Positions 8,438-15,000 of a stretch of 64,000 nucleotides of DNA are shown here, piece by piece. Both the position numbers and the translations under genes were made by a program. Within the stretch, counting starts at the first letter, position 1. Each line of letters opens with the position of its first letter. The notes below the pieces were generated by a model. That model saw only the letters and a list, made by a program, of their open reading frames with translations. It was not told the DNA's origin and did no database searches. Source of the stretch: Mesobacillus jeotgali (GTDB lineage Bacteria; Bacillota; Bacilli; Bacillales; Cytobacillaceae); NCBI RefSeq assembly GCF_002874535.1, contig NZ_CP025025.1:618001-682000 (forward strand), given 5' to 3'.

Positions 8438-9252
8438 GGTACATCGCGAGGCAGCAGTTGACCTTGATGATGAGAAGCCATTGGCTTGCCGGCTTTGGCT
8501 TATTGTTTTCATCCCTGGCCGTGATGGTCGCATTTCTGGGCAACACAGGAGGAACAGGGTTTGACGGGTTTAACAGGATGACGGCCAGCTTGCTGAATAT
8601 CAATTTACTGCTGATTCCTTTGCTGTCTTTGCTGATCGGCAGCTTGTTTTTGTCGGGTGAAAAGGAAGATCGCGGGCTAACGCTGCTGCTGACATATCCC
8701 ATTTCACCATGGGCTGTTATTCTTGGGAAGTATGCAGGTCTGTTTATTGCAGTCTGGTCTGTATTGACATTTGGGTATGGTTCAGCATTGCTCGTCATCT
8801 TTTTCGTTGGCGGGGGAGTCTCTGTTTCTTTGCTGGTATTATTTTATGTGTATTCGATACTGCTGGCGGCCATTTTCCTGTCGCTGGCAATGATGATTGG
8901 CATAATGGCCAAAACTCGGTTCCAGGCGCTGGGGATAAGCTTGATTGTCTGGGCCTTCCTTGTGCTTTTCTATGAATTTATCATTATGGGGTTGAGCATG
9001 TTCATGATGAAGCAATGGCTTCTGCCAATGCTGACTGTGTCCATCTTTCTCAATCCGCTAGAGTTGATCCGTGTCCAGTCAATTTTGTCGCTGGATGGAG
9101 CCTCGGTATTCGGGCCTCGATTATATGATTTAACCATCTGGGCAGATGGGTTGATTGGCAAGACGCTATATATTCTTGCTGTTTTGCTTTGGACTATATT
9201 GCCTGTCCTATACTCTGTGTACAGGATTAAACGGGGGATTGAGGATGAATAG
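8434..9252 (+). CDS. nosY: NosY-type ABC transporter permease
   Basis: A 272-residue protein with about six hydrophobic segments and the loop SGEKEDRGLTLLLTYP, typical of the NosY/ABC-2 permease group where a short helix contacts the ATPase. It should form the membrane part of the NosF-NosY transporter, which works with NosD. I chose the ATG at 8434 because GGAG lies nine bases upstream and the codon overlaps the nosL stop as ATGA; an upstream GTG is less likely. The downstream nosF overlaps its end by eight bases. Confidence 0.9.
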   Translation: MRYIARQQLTLMMRSHWLAGFGLLFSSLAVMVAFLGNTGGTGFDGFNRMTASLLNINLLLIPLLSLLIGSLFLSGEKEDRGLTLLLTYPISPWAVILGKYAGLFIAVWSVLTFGYGSALLVIFFVGGGVSVSLLVLFYVYSILLAAIFLSLAMMIGIMAKTRFQALGISLIVWAFLVLFYEFIIMGLSMFMMKQWLLPMLTVSIFLNPLELIRVQSILSLDGASVFGPRLYDLTIWADGLIGKTLYILAVLLWTILPVLYSVYRIKRGIEDE

Positions 9253-9955
9253 CAAAGAATGGATAAGGGTAGAAGGATTGGCAAAACACTATAGCCCGAC
9301 AAAGAAGATTACTGGTATCAGCTTCTCAATCGACAAGCCTGAAATCTTTGCACTCTGTGGTGGAAACGGTGCAGGCAAGAGTACATTGATCAAAATGCTT
9401 ACAGGGATTATGAAGCCGACTGCGGGCATGGTAGTTATGGAAGGTAAGAAAGTTGAACCGCAAAGTAGAGGGTTTAAAAAACTATTTTCATATATGCCGG
9501 ATGAAATGCTCTTTCCACGCCAGTTGACGGGGTTGGAAGTTTTGATTTTTTTTGCGAGGTTAAGAGGAATAAGTGATGAAAAAGTGACTGAAGCTCTTCA
9601 CCAGGTTGGTTTGTTCGATGTAAGGAATATGCAGATTAAACAATATTCTAAAGGAATGCAGCAGCGGCTTTCGCTTGCGCAGGCTCTGTTGCCGGATGTT
9701 CCTCTGCGAATACTCGATGAACCAACCAATGGTCTCGATCCACTCTGGGTGTACCGCTTCAAGGAAATAATCCAGGAAGAAAAACGCCAGGGCAGGACGA
9801 TTTTCTTTACCACCCATATCCTTAGCCTGGTCGAGGAATTGGCAGACAGAGCTGCGTTCATGCAGGAGGGCAATCTGCAATATTGTGATTCAGTTGAATC
9901 ACTTGTACAAAAAAACGGTGTCTATACTCCACTTGAAAAGGTCTTCTTCAATTAA
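9245..9955 (+). CDS. nosF: NosF-type ABC transporter ATP-binding protein
   Basis: A 236-residue ABC ATPase. It shows a Walker A motif GGNGAGKST, the signature YSKGMQQRLSLA, Walker B LRILDEPTNGLDP and the H-loop in FFTTHIL, so it should be active. It pairs with the permease encoded just upstream and overlapping it. The ATG at 9245 gives a family-typical start (MNSKEWIRVEGLAKHY), with GGGG seven bases upstream. It is the last gene of the nosDLYF unit and ends at a terminator shared with the convergent NosL-like gene. Confidence 0.93.
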   Translation: MNSKEWIRVEGLAKHYSPTKKITGISFSIDKPEIFALCGGNGAGKSTLIKMLTGIMKPTAGMVVMEGKKVEPQSRGFKKLFSYMPDEMLFPRQLTGLEVLIFFARLRGISDEKVTEALHQVGLFDVRNMQIKQYSKGMQQRLSLAQALLPDVPLRILDEPTNGLDPLWVYRFKEIIQEEKRQGRTIFFTTHILSLVEELADRAAFMQEGNLQYCDSVESLVQKNGVYTPLEKVFFN

Positions 9956-9976
9956 GTATTAGTTAAAACACAGACG

Positions 9977-10015
9977 AAAAAATCCCGGTGTTGATTCAAC
10001 ACTGGGATTTTTTTA
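9977..10015. terminator. Bidirectional terminator between nosF and the second nosL
   Basis: AATCCCGGTGTTGA (9981-9994) pairs with TCAACACTGGGATT (9996-10009) with one G-U pair. A and T tracts stand on either side, so it can end both convergent units. Confidence 0.88.
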
Positions 10016-10022
10016 AACTTCA

Positions 10023-10649
10023 TTAATGACCGCTTTCTTCTTCGCTTTCACCATCCATTTCGCTCTCCTGGTCCTTATCCATGCTGTCGCTATTCATCTT
10101 CATTTTTTTTATATAGCGTTCGTTTGCAATTAGGTCGATTTGTTCCCATGTTGCAATGGCAGGATTCTTGCCGCTGTTTTCTGAAATGAATTTCTCGGCG
10201 CTTTCGTTGTCTTTAAAGAATGCGTAGCCGTATTTCATAGGTGTTTTAAGGTCTGCTTTTACAGGAATCGCAGAATCAGCCTCGACCCATTCTGCTGTTA
10301 TATAATCACGGACCCATTTCTCTTCAAATTCTACATCATCACGTCTGGTGATATTCAATAGACAGCCTGAGTCATCAAAGAATACATACTCTCCGTCTTT
10401 CGTTTTGGCCTGTGCGGTGAAAACTCCCATTGGATCAGCTTCCGGATATACCTTCATGTTGCAGAATGCGCAGACATCGTCATCGCCTGGTTCATGAGGC
10501 CCATCTGCATGGTCATCATCATCGTGTTTCACTTCAGTTGCTGCAGTTTCCTGACCATCTTTTTGTTCATTTTCAGCTGCTTCATCTCCGCAGGCAGAAA
10601 CGATTATCATTAAAAATAATGCCACCATGATAGCAAATAATTTCTTCAA
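10023..10649 (-). CDS. Second NosL family lipoprotein with His/Asp-rich linker
   Basis: A 208-residue predicted lipoprotein; the lipobox is IIVSAC. After it comes an acidic, histidine-bearing linker (KHDDDDHADGPHEPGDDD), then the NosL signature CAFCNMKV and FFDDSGCLLN. The linker could bind metal ions and is absent from the first NosL. A Met/Glu/Ser-rich tail (MKMNSDSMDKDQ and onward) is also unusual. The start is a TTG at 10649, supported by AAAGGAGG seven bases upstream. It converges on nosDLYF and is a separate transcription unit. A copper chaperone or sensor role is inferred from the family. Confidence 0.85.
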   Translation of the reverse strand: MKKLFAIMVALFLMIIVSACGDEAAENEQKDGQETAATEVKHDDDDHADGPHEPGDDDVCAFCNMKVYPEADPMGVFTAQAKTKDGEYVFFDDSGCLLNITRRDDVEFEEKWVRDYITAEWVEADSAIPVKADLKTPMKYGYAFFKDNESAEKFISENSGKNPAIATWEQIDLIANERYIKKMKMNSDSMDKDQESEMDGESEEESGH

Positions 10650-11020
10650 AAAAATCTCCTCCTTTGATCGAATTTAATCCTATCAGGGAGTTGTGATTAA
10701 AATACGAAAAATCAAAGGAGAAAGCGTGAGAAGAGGAACTTTTTTGTGACAGCTTTGTGTCGATTCTTTAAGTGGAAACAGAAGTATTATTGAACATTCT
10801 TAAGAAGGTGAAAGAATTAACTGAGGGGAAAAGCCTTGTTGTGAATATCGCCCTTATAAAAAATAATGCGAAGGTGGGGGCAAAGATTGCTGCCAGCCTG
10901 GCCAAACAGAGGATCAGCCTATGAGGCTCGTTTTTTAGTGGCATCAGATCAAAGCCTCCTATAGAAAATACTTGTTCTAAAGCGCAGTTTTGCATGGTAA
11001 TTTATATAAATACTTAACTG
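10650..11020. other. Intergenic stretch with a doubtful short reading frame
   Basis: About 370 bases with no firm gene. On the plus strand 10772-10924 can be read as a 50-residue amphipathic peptide (ending [13 protein letters not shown]) with ordinary codon use, but it begins with a GTG directly after a stop codon and has no ribosome binding site. On the minus strand the same DNA gives a 58-residue frame behind AGGAGG. Only one, or neither, can be real; a gene remnant is possible. Confidence 0.3.
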
Positions 11021-11359
11021 CTAATCCTGTTTTCTCCTGCTCTTAAACTTCATGAAATCCAGATAATAAGCAAAATCTTCTTTGCTGATTCCGTTTTTTA
11101 TAGCTTCATCAACAAGTCCAACCCATTCCTCATCAACAGACATCCTGGCAGCTTTCATGTTTTGCTGTCCCATCAAATACTCTACAGTTGTATCAAGGTT
11201 ATCTGCAAGGCGGGACAATACCTGTAACGATGGATTTCCCTGAATCCCTCTTTCGATGTAACTGAGATAGGATTTGGAAACATTCGCTTTTTCAGAGAGT
11301 TCACTAATTGAATACTTTTTTTCAAGCCTTAAGCTTTTAATTGTCTCTCCAACCTTCAT
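11021..11359 (-). CDS. SinR/SlrR-type XRE repressor (paralogue)
   Basis: A 112-residue DNA-binding protein. Residues 1-65 form a lambda-Cro type helix-turn-helix (ISELSEKANVSKSYLSYIER, then NPSLQVLSRLADNL). The C-terminal part (EEWVGLVDEAIKNGISKEDF, then AYYLDFMKF) matches the SinI/SinR dimerisation domain, so it could bind SinI or the other SinR. It is less like B. subtilis SinR than the gene at 12353, so a SlrR-like role is possible but not shown. A 37-bp perfect inverted repeat with GTTCTTT half-sites lies upstream at 11452-11488. Confidence 0.88.
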   Translation of the reverse strand: MKVGETIKSLRLEKKYSISELSEKANVSKSYLSYIERGIQGNPSLQVLSRLADNLDTTVEYLMGQQNMKAARMSVDEEWVGLVDEAIKNGISKEDFAYYLDFMKFKSRRKQD

Positions 11360-11400
11360 AAGAGGATCTCCTTTTTATTCATCTATTAATTCATTATAAC

Positions 11401-11418
11401 GAACAAATTAGTTCTTTT
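11401..11418. promoter_or_regulatory. Possible SinR-type operator (second site)
   Basis: GAAC-N6-GTTC followed by TTTT contains the half-site GTTCTTT known for SinR (GTTCTYT). It sits about 40 bp upstream of the repressor gene start and could serve autoregulation. Confidence 0.4.
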
Positions 11419-11451
11419 AAAAACACAAGAAACTGAGATAAACGGAGGAAA

Positions 11452-11488
11452 TTCTTAAAAAAGAACGATTTATGTTCTTTTTTAAGAA
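11452..11488. promoter_or_regulatory. 37-bp perfect palindrome with SinR-type half-sites
   Basis: TTCTTAAAAAAGAAC (11452-11466) and GTTCTTTTTTAAGAA (11474-11488) are exact reverse complements around a 7-base centre. Each arm holds the SinR recognition core GTTCTYT. It lies between the divergent repressor gene and the zinc-ribbon gene, with no gene reading into it, which argues for an operator rather than a terminator. Confidence 0.6.
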
Positions 11489-11570
11489 AATTAGCGATAT
11501 TTTAGACTTTTTCAGAAATGATACTAATGGACTATACTCGAATGGAATATCACTTTTCTAAGGGGGCTGG

Positions 11571-11765
11571 ATGGCCATGTACAGAAAAAATTGTGATCGT
11601 TGTAACCGTCCTTCGTTTAGCAGCTGTGAGGTTGGAGAGTGGCTCTGCCCGGTTTGCGGAAATGATCTAACGAGATACCCGTTTTTTAATGCCATTAGTC
11701 TTGAAAAAGTGGCAATTTTACCGCAGTTAAAAAAGAAAATGTATAAGAAAACTGGCCATCCATAG
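11571..11765 (+). CDS. Small zinc-ribbon-like protein, function unknown
   Basis: A 64-residue protein with cysteines arranged as CDRC, then CEVGEWLCPVC, able to bind one zinc ion. The remainder is a basic C-terminal tail (QLKKKMYKKTGHP). I do not recognise a named family. AAGGGGG stands upstream; the ATG at 11577 has the better spacing, so the protein may begin two codons later (MYRKNCDRC). It diverges from the SinR paralogue and shares the palindromic operator region with it, so it may be under SinR-type control. Confidence 0.6.
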   Translation: MAMYRKNCDRCNRPSFSSCEVGEWLCPVCGNDLTRYPFFNAISLEKVAILPQLKKKMYKKTGHP

Positions 11766-12015
11766 GATCACCTCAAGTTTATGGGGGTTATTTTAAAAAA
11801 AGAGTTCAACAATTAGGGATAAAATCTGACAAATATCTTTACAAGAATGGTTTAAATTTTCAGATAATATAACTCTCGCTCTGTAATTTTGTAATTGTTT
11901 GGAAGAAAAGCGAAAAAATCCTTATATAGTCCCCGACAAATAATTACATGTTAAATATATAGAACAAGGTACAATGACATTGGGGCTAAAAAAGTGAGTA
12001 AAAAGGTACAGAAAA

Positions 12016-12090
12016 AGGCAAACTTGTTGAAAAACTAGGACGCAAAGTCACGGATCTAAGGTGCAATGTACTATGATGGCCGGACTGCCT
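12016..12090 (+). promoter_or_regulatory. Cyclic di-GMP-I riboswitch (GEMM-I aptamer) in the sinI leader
   Basis: The stretch carries the diagnostic blocks of the class I c-di-GMP aptamer in order: AGGCAAAC, a hairpin with a GAAA tetraloop, GGACGCAAAG, a second arm, then ATGATGGCCGGACTGCC. The ends AGGCA (12016-12020) and TGCCT (12086-12090) pair to close it. The aptamer ends 31 bases before the sinI start codon. No clear terminator stem follows; a short AATAC/GTATT hairpin and the GGGGGG of the ribosome binding site lie between, so control of translation or mRNA fate is likelier than attenuation. Confidence 0.9.
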
Positions 12091-12121
12091 GGAATACTAA
12101 TTGTATTTTGGGGGGAAGAAC

Positions 12122-12247
12122 TTGATTAAAGAGCAGGTAATTTTCGAAGAACTGGATACGGAATGGATGCAGCTTATAATGGAAGCATTAGAAATGGGAA
12201 TTAACAAAGAAGAAATCAGGGAGTTTTTAACGAAGACAAACAAGTAG
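12122..12247 (+). CDS. sinI: SinI, anti-repressor of SinR
   Basis: A 41-residue protein too small for most gene finders. Its core ELDTEWMQLIMEALEMGINK, followed by EEIREFLTKTNK, aligns with the SinI dimerisation helices (in B. subtilis, ELDQEWVELMVEA and on). In B. subtilis SinI binds SinR and frees biofilm matrix genes. The start is a TTG at 12122, after GGGGGGAAG. Unlike the co-directional B. subtilis sinIR operon, this gene converges on sinR. Its leader carries a c-di-GMP riboswitch, so c-di-GMP level probably sets SinI synthesis. Confidence 0.85.
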   Translation: MIKEQVIFEELDTEWMQLIMEALEMGINKEEIREFLTKTNK

Positions 12248-12286
12248 TCAATGGAATTCATACATAGACAATAGAAGTGCGATCGG

Positions 12287-12318
12287 GCAGCTCTTTTAGA
12301 GGTGCTTTTTATTTTTTC
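12287..12318 (+). terminator. Terminator of sinI
   Basis: GCAGCTCT (12287-12294) pairs with AGAGGTGC (12298-12305) with one mismatch and is followed by a long T-rich tail. Confidence 0.75.
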
Positions 12319-12324
12319 ATGAAG

Positions 12325-12349
12325 AAGGACAGCCACGTAAGCTGTCCTT
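12325..12349 (-). terminator. Hairpin after sinR
   Basis: AAGGACAGC (12325-12333) pairs perfectly with GCTGTCCTT (12341-12349) three bases after the sinR stop codon. There is no T-run on the minus strand, so termination strength is uncertain. Confidence 0.55.
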
Positions 12350-12352
12350 GAA

Positions 12353-12685
12353 TTATTTATTGTGGAGTCTCCATTTATTGAACTCCAGGAACTCACGGAA
12401 CTGGTCTTTTGTGATGCCTGAATCCATTGCTTCTTTTACAAGGTTGACCCAATCGGAATCCATATTTTCTTTGTCAGGTTGTTCATGGATTAGATGGTCT
12501 ACTGGTACATTCAATACTCCTGCTATTTTTTCTAAAAATTGGATTGAAGGATTTGTTTGAAGGTTTCGCTCCAATGAGCTCAAATATGATTTTGCCACGC
12601 CAGCTTGCTCTGCCAGTTCAGATAAGGACATCCTTTTTTCTTGTCGAAGTTTCTTGACGCGTTCACCGATCACTGTTATCCACAC
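12353..12685 (-). CDS. sinR: SinR, master repressor of biofilm matrix genes
   Basis: A 110-residue repressor very close to B. subtilis SinR. The HTH region reads SLSELAEQAGVAKSYLSSLE then RNLQTNPSIQFLEKIAGVLN. The SinI-binding/tetramerisation region is DSDWVNLVKEAMDSGITKDQ then FREFLEFNKWR. It should repress extracellular matrix operons and be titrated by SinI. The start may be the ATG at 12685, or an in-frame ATT/GTG slightly inside (VIGERVKKLR matches the B. subtilis start better). GTTCTYT-like half-sites stand upstream at 12730-12757, suggesting autoregulation. It is transcribed towards sinI. Confidence 0.93.
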   Translation of the reverse strand: MWITVIGERVKKLRQEKRMSLSELAEQAGVAKSYLSSLERNLQTNPSIQFLEKIAGVLNVPVDHLIHEQPDKENMDSDWVNLVKEAMDSGITKDQFREFLEFNKWRLHNK

Positions 12686-12729
12686 ACCTTATCAATTTAT
12701 AGTTATATCATAACAAATCTGATAAAATA

Positions 12730-12757
12730 GTTCCATATTGAGAACGACTTATAGAAC
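12730..12757. promoter_or_regulatory. Possible SinR half-sites upstream of sinR
   Basis: GTTCC (12730-12734) with GAGAAC (12740-12745) and TAGAAC (12752-12757) give two minus-strand GTTCT half-sites 45-70 bp before the sinR start. They are degenerate, so this is a weak inference. Confidence 0.35.
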
Positions 12758-12967
12758 AATTATAACCAACCTTAATGCTTTTTTGAGCCACTTTTATGAA
12801 AAATCATGTTGGGAAAAAACTTATCGCTTTTATATCGGTCATTGCGATTACAGTTGTACATTATTTTATGAAGATTCTTTGAAAATTACAAACACAATAG
12901 CCAATTGTGTTCAAAAGGGCCTAAACAAGGTAAAATGGTAGCAATCAGACAAGGTACGGGTGATGTT

Positions 12968-13696
12968 ATGCAGAAGAAATATTTATTAATCTATGAAGAG
13001 ATTTCGAAACAGATACAGGAAGGACATTATCCTCCTAAAACGATTTTGCCATCAGAAAATGAATTTGCGGATATGTACCAAACGTCCAGGGAAACCATCC
13101 GCAAGGCACTGAATCTTCTTGCGCAAAATGGGTTTATCCAAAAAATTCGAGGAAAGGGTTCACTTGTGCTGGATTTGAAAAGACATCAGTTTCCGATTTC
13201 CGGATTGATCAGTTTTAAAGAACTTGCGGAGAACATGGGAGGAAAAGCCAAAACGACTGTTGAAGAGTTTAAACTCGAGTTGGCAGGCCGGGATATTGCC
13301 AGGGAATTGAATGTTGAGGATGCTGAAAAGGTTTGGAAGGTCAAAAGAGTAAGGCATATTGATGAAGAACGAGTTATCCTCGACAAGGATTTTCTCGTAG
13401 AAAAGCATGTGCCAGGACTGTCACGTGTAACTTGTGAAAACTCGATATTTGAGTATATTGAAGGGAAGTTGGAGAAAAAAATCAGCTTTGCGAAGAAAGA
13501 ATTCACAGTTGAGGAGCCAAATGCCGAGGACAGAAAGCTCCTAGATATGGAGGGGTTCAATGCGATTGTCATCGTGAAAAACTATATTTATTTTGATGAC
13601 GCTACACTGTTCCAATATACCGAGTCAAGGCACCGCCCTGACAAGTTCCGTTTCGTTGATTTTGCCAGACGGATGGATACCCAACAGTCTCTATAA
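12968..13696 (+). CDS. treR: Trehalose operon repressor TreR
   Basis: A 242-residue GntR/HutC-family regulator. Residues 1-70 are a winged helix (ILPSENEFADMYQTSRETIR, then KALNLLAQNGFIQKIRGKGS). The rest is a UTRA effector domain. Long stretches match B. subtilis TreR (ISGLISFKELAE, YTESRHRPDKFRFVDFARR), where trehalose-6-phosphate is the inducer. The ATG at 12968 gives the expected start MQKKYLLIYEEI. The usual neighbours treP and treA are absent, so it is separated from its targets here. A terminator follows. Confidence 0.92.
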   Translation: MQKKYLLIYEEISKQIQEGHYPPKTILPSENEFADMYQTSRETIRKALNLLAQNGFIQKIRGKGSLVLDLKRHQFPISGLISFKELAENMGGKAKTTVEEFKLELAGRDIARELNVEDAEKVWKVKRVRHIDEERVILDKDFLVEKHVPGLSRVTCENSIFEYIEGKLEKKISFAKKEFTVEEPNAEDRKLLDMEGFNAIVIVKNYIYFDDATLFQYTESRHRPDKFRFVDFARRMDTQQSL

Positions 13697-13703
13697 AAAA
13701 AAG

Positions 13704-13758
13704 AAGCTGCCATTGATGTTGCCCGGTTAACCAGGCTGTCAATTGGCAGCTTTTATTT
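13704..13758 (+). terminator. Terminator of treR
   Basis: AAGCTGCCATTGA (13704-13716) pairs with TCAATTGGCAGCTT with one bulged base, followed by TTTATTTTA. Confidence 0.8.
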
Positions 13759-13799
13759 TAGATAAAAGATTTCAGACAAGTTGAATCCTTATTCCAGGT

Positions 13800-14075
13800 T
13801 TAATGCTTCGGATATTTGCCGACAAGATGGATGGCGCTGATGATCCTTTTATTGATCCAGGCTCTGTTTTCCTGGGTATTAAGTTGTTCGTAAACCATCT
13901 TCCGGCCATCTTCTGTAGTGACGTAGTGACTTGGAAGAGTGTTCAGGCTGATGGCGATGATATCGTTCCGGCACTTCTGGCAATTACAGAAGGTCTGGTA
14001 ATCAGGGCTCATCATCAGCACATTGACAAGCGTGGAAACGACCTCTTCCATTACATTGACATAACTAAATTTCAT
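13800..14075 (-). CDS. ComFB family protein (stand-alone)
   Basis: A 91-residue protein matching the ComFB (late competence) family: VNVMEEVVSTLVN, then the paired cysteines FCNCQKCRNDIIAISLNTLP followed by SHYVTTEDG. In B. subtilis comFB lies between comFA and comFC; here it stands alone. Members of the family have been reported to bind cyclic dinucleotides, which would fit the c-di-GMP riboswitch 1.7 kb away; that role is inference here. The start has AGGGAGAGAAGG upstream on the minus strand. Confidence 0.82.
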   Translation of the reverse strand: MKFSYVNVMEEVVSTLVNVLMMSPDYQTFCNCQKCRNDIIAISLNTLPSHYVTTEDGRKMVYEQLNTQENRAWINKRIISAIHLVGKYPKH

Positions 14076-14211
14076 GGTGCCTTCTCTCCCTATTGATGTC
14101 CTAAATTAAATTATAGTTGAATGACGGAAATTTAAAATGATTTTTTTATATTTGCTACAAGATAGGTCTTTTTACATATTTTTATACAAAATAATGGAAC
14201 TCGTATTAGAT

Positions 14212-14236
14212 GTTTTACAAACCGAAGACAGGGAAT
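14212..14236 (+). promoter_or_regulatory. Sigma-B (general stress) promoter of the yfkM homologue
   Basis: GTTTTA (14212-14217), 13-base spacer, GGGAAT (14231-14236). The sigma-B consensus is GTTTAA-N13/14-GGGTAT, so each box has five of six matches. B. subtilis yfkM (gsp18) is known as a general stress gene. Confidence 0.65.
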
Positions 14237-14276
14237 TTTAATAGTGGAGATTTTTAAAAAAGGAGATGTTGAATTT

Positions 14277-14792
14277 ATGGGTAAAAAAATTGCCTGTTTA
14301 ATAACAGATTTATTTGAAGATGTCGAATATCTGGAGCCATCCCGTGCTTTCACCGAAGCAGGCCATGAAGTAGTGACGATTGAAAAAGAACAAGGGAAGA
14401 CCGTAACGGGAAAGCAGGAAAAAGCCGAGGTGAAAATTAATGAAAGCATCGATAACGTCAAGCCGGAAGATTTCGATGCACTATTCATCCCTGGAGGATT
14501 CTCTCCGGACCAGTTGCGTGAAGACGAGAGATTCGTCCAATTTGCAAAGGCATTCATGGACGAGAAGAAACCTGTCTTCGCCATCTGCCATGGACCACAA
14601 CTGCTGCTTACCGCAAAAACGCTTGAAGGCAGAGGAGCCACGGGCTATAAGTCCATCCGCGTCGACATGGAATATGCCGGAGCAAAATACATGGATAAAG
14701 AAGTCATGGTTTGCTGTAATCAGCTTGTCACCAGCAGGGAACCGAAAGATATTCCGGCATTCAATCGCGAAGCACTAAAAGTGTTGCAATAA
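14277..14792 (+). CDS. yfkM: DJ-1/PfpI family general stress protein (YfkM-like)
   Basis: A 171-residue member of the DJ-1/PfpI superfamily, which includes deglycase/glyoxalase-like and chaperone enzymes. The nucleophile elbow is FAICHGPQLL, with the reactive cysteine near residue 105 and the usual following histidine; the acidic partner lies in FEDVEYLEP. SREPKDIPAFNREAL closes the protein as in YraA/YfkM. I chose the ATG at 14277 because AAAGGAGATG precedes it; an upstream frame extension lacks a site. A sigma-B promoter stands 40 bp before the start. It is monocistronic and ends at a terminator. Confidence 0.9.
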   Translation: MGKKIACLITDLFEDVEYLEPSRAFTEAGHEVVTIEKEQGKTVTGKQEKAEVKINESIDNVKPEDFDALFIPGGFSPDQLREDERFVQFAKAFMDEKKPVFAICHGPQLLLTAKTLEGRGATGYKSIRVDMEYAGAKYMDKEVMVCCNQLVTSREPKDIPAFNREALKVLQ

Positions 14793-14802
14793 TATTGGTA
14801 AG

Positions 14803-14834
14803 AACCCTTTTGCTGAGGCAGAGGGGTTTTTTTA
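14803..14834 (+). terminator. Terminator of yfkM
   Basis: AACCCTTTTGC (14803-14813) pairs with GCAGAGGGGTT (14818-14828) with G-U pairs, followed by seven T. Confidence 0.8.
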
Positions 14835-14857
14835 AATGGGGATGGTTTGCCGTGAAG

Positions 14858-15000
14858 AATTGGAAAAAAACGCACGGAATTTCCAGTTCGCCAATAAATT
14901 TGGATTATCGCCAATAAGCTGCGGGTTTTCGCCAATATAATGAGATTATCGCCAATAAAAATAAATAATCGCCAATAAAATTGTGAACTCCGCCAATAAA
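14858..15000 (+). repeat. Six-unit CGCCAATAA array (array 1 of 3)
   Basis: The core CGCCAATAA/TA starts at 14889, 14909, 14930, 14950, 14970 and 14991, so the spacing is 20, 21, 20, 20, 21. A leader with TTGGAAA/TTTCCAG complementarity precedes it, and the last unit is introduced by TTGTGAACTC. It fills most of the gap between yfkM and map. The same design with the same phasing recurs at 22956-23099. Confidence 0.9.

Noticed and set aside
10768-10995. A 58-75 codon minus-strand frame with AGGAGG
   Set aside because: The composition looks like an antisense shadow of an amphipathic plus-strand peptide; neither could be confirmed, so the region is listed only as doubtful.
11454-11486. The long palindrome as a transcription terminator
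   Set aside because: Both flanking genes read away from it, so nothing needs terminating there; the SinR half-sites favour an operator.
12016-12090. An alternative reading of the sinI leader as another riboswitch class
   Set aside because: The order AGGCAAAC, GAAA loop, GGACGCAAAG and GGCCGGACTGCC is specific to the c-di-GMP-I aptamer.
12097-12396. A 99-codon minus-strand frame across sinI
   Set aside because: It runs antisense through sinI and into the sinR end, has no start signal, and sinI matches a known family.
12738-12941. A 67-codon frame upstream of treR
   Set aside because: No ribosome binding site, odd residue composition, and it overlaps promoter-like DNA.
14858-15000. CGCCAATAA arrays as CRISPR
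   Set aside because: The repeated core is only about 10 bp, the spacers are 10-11 bp and AT-rich, and no cas genes are present.
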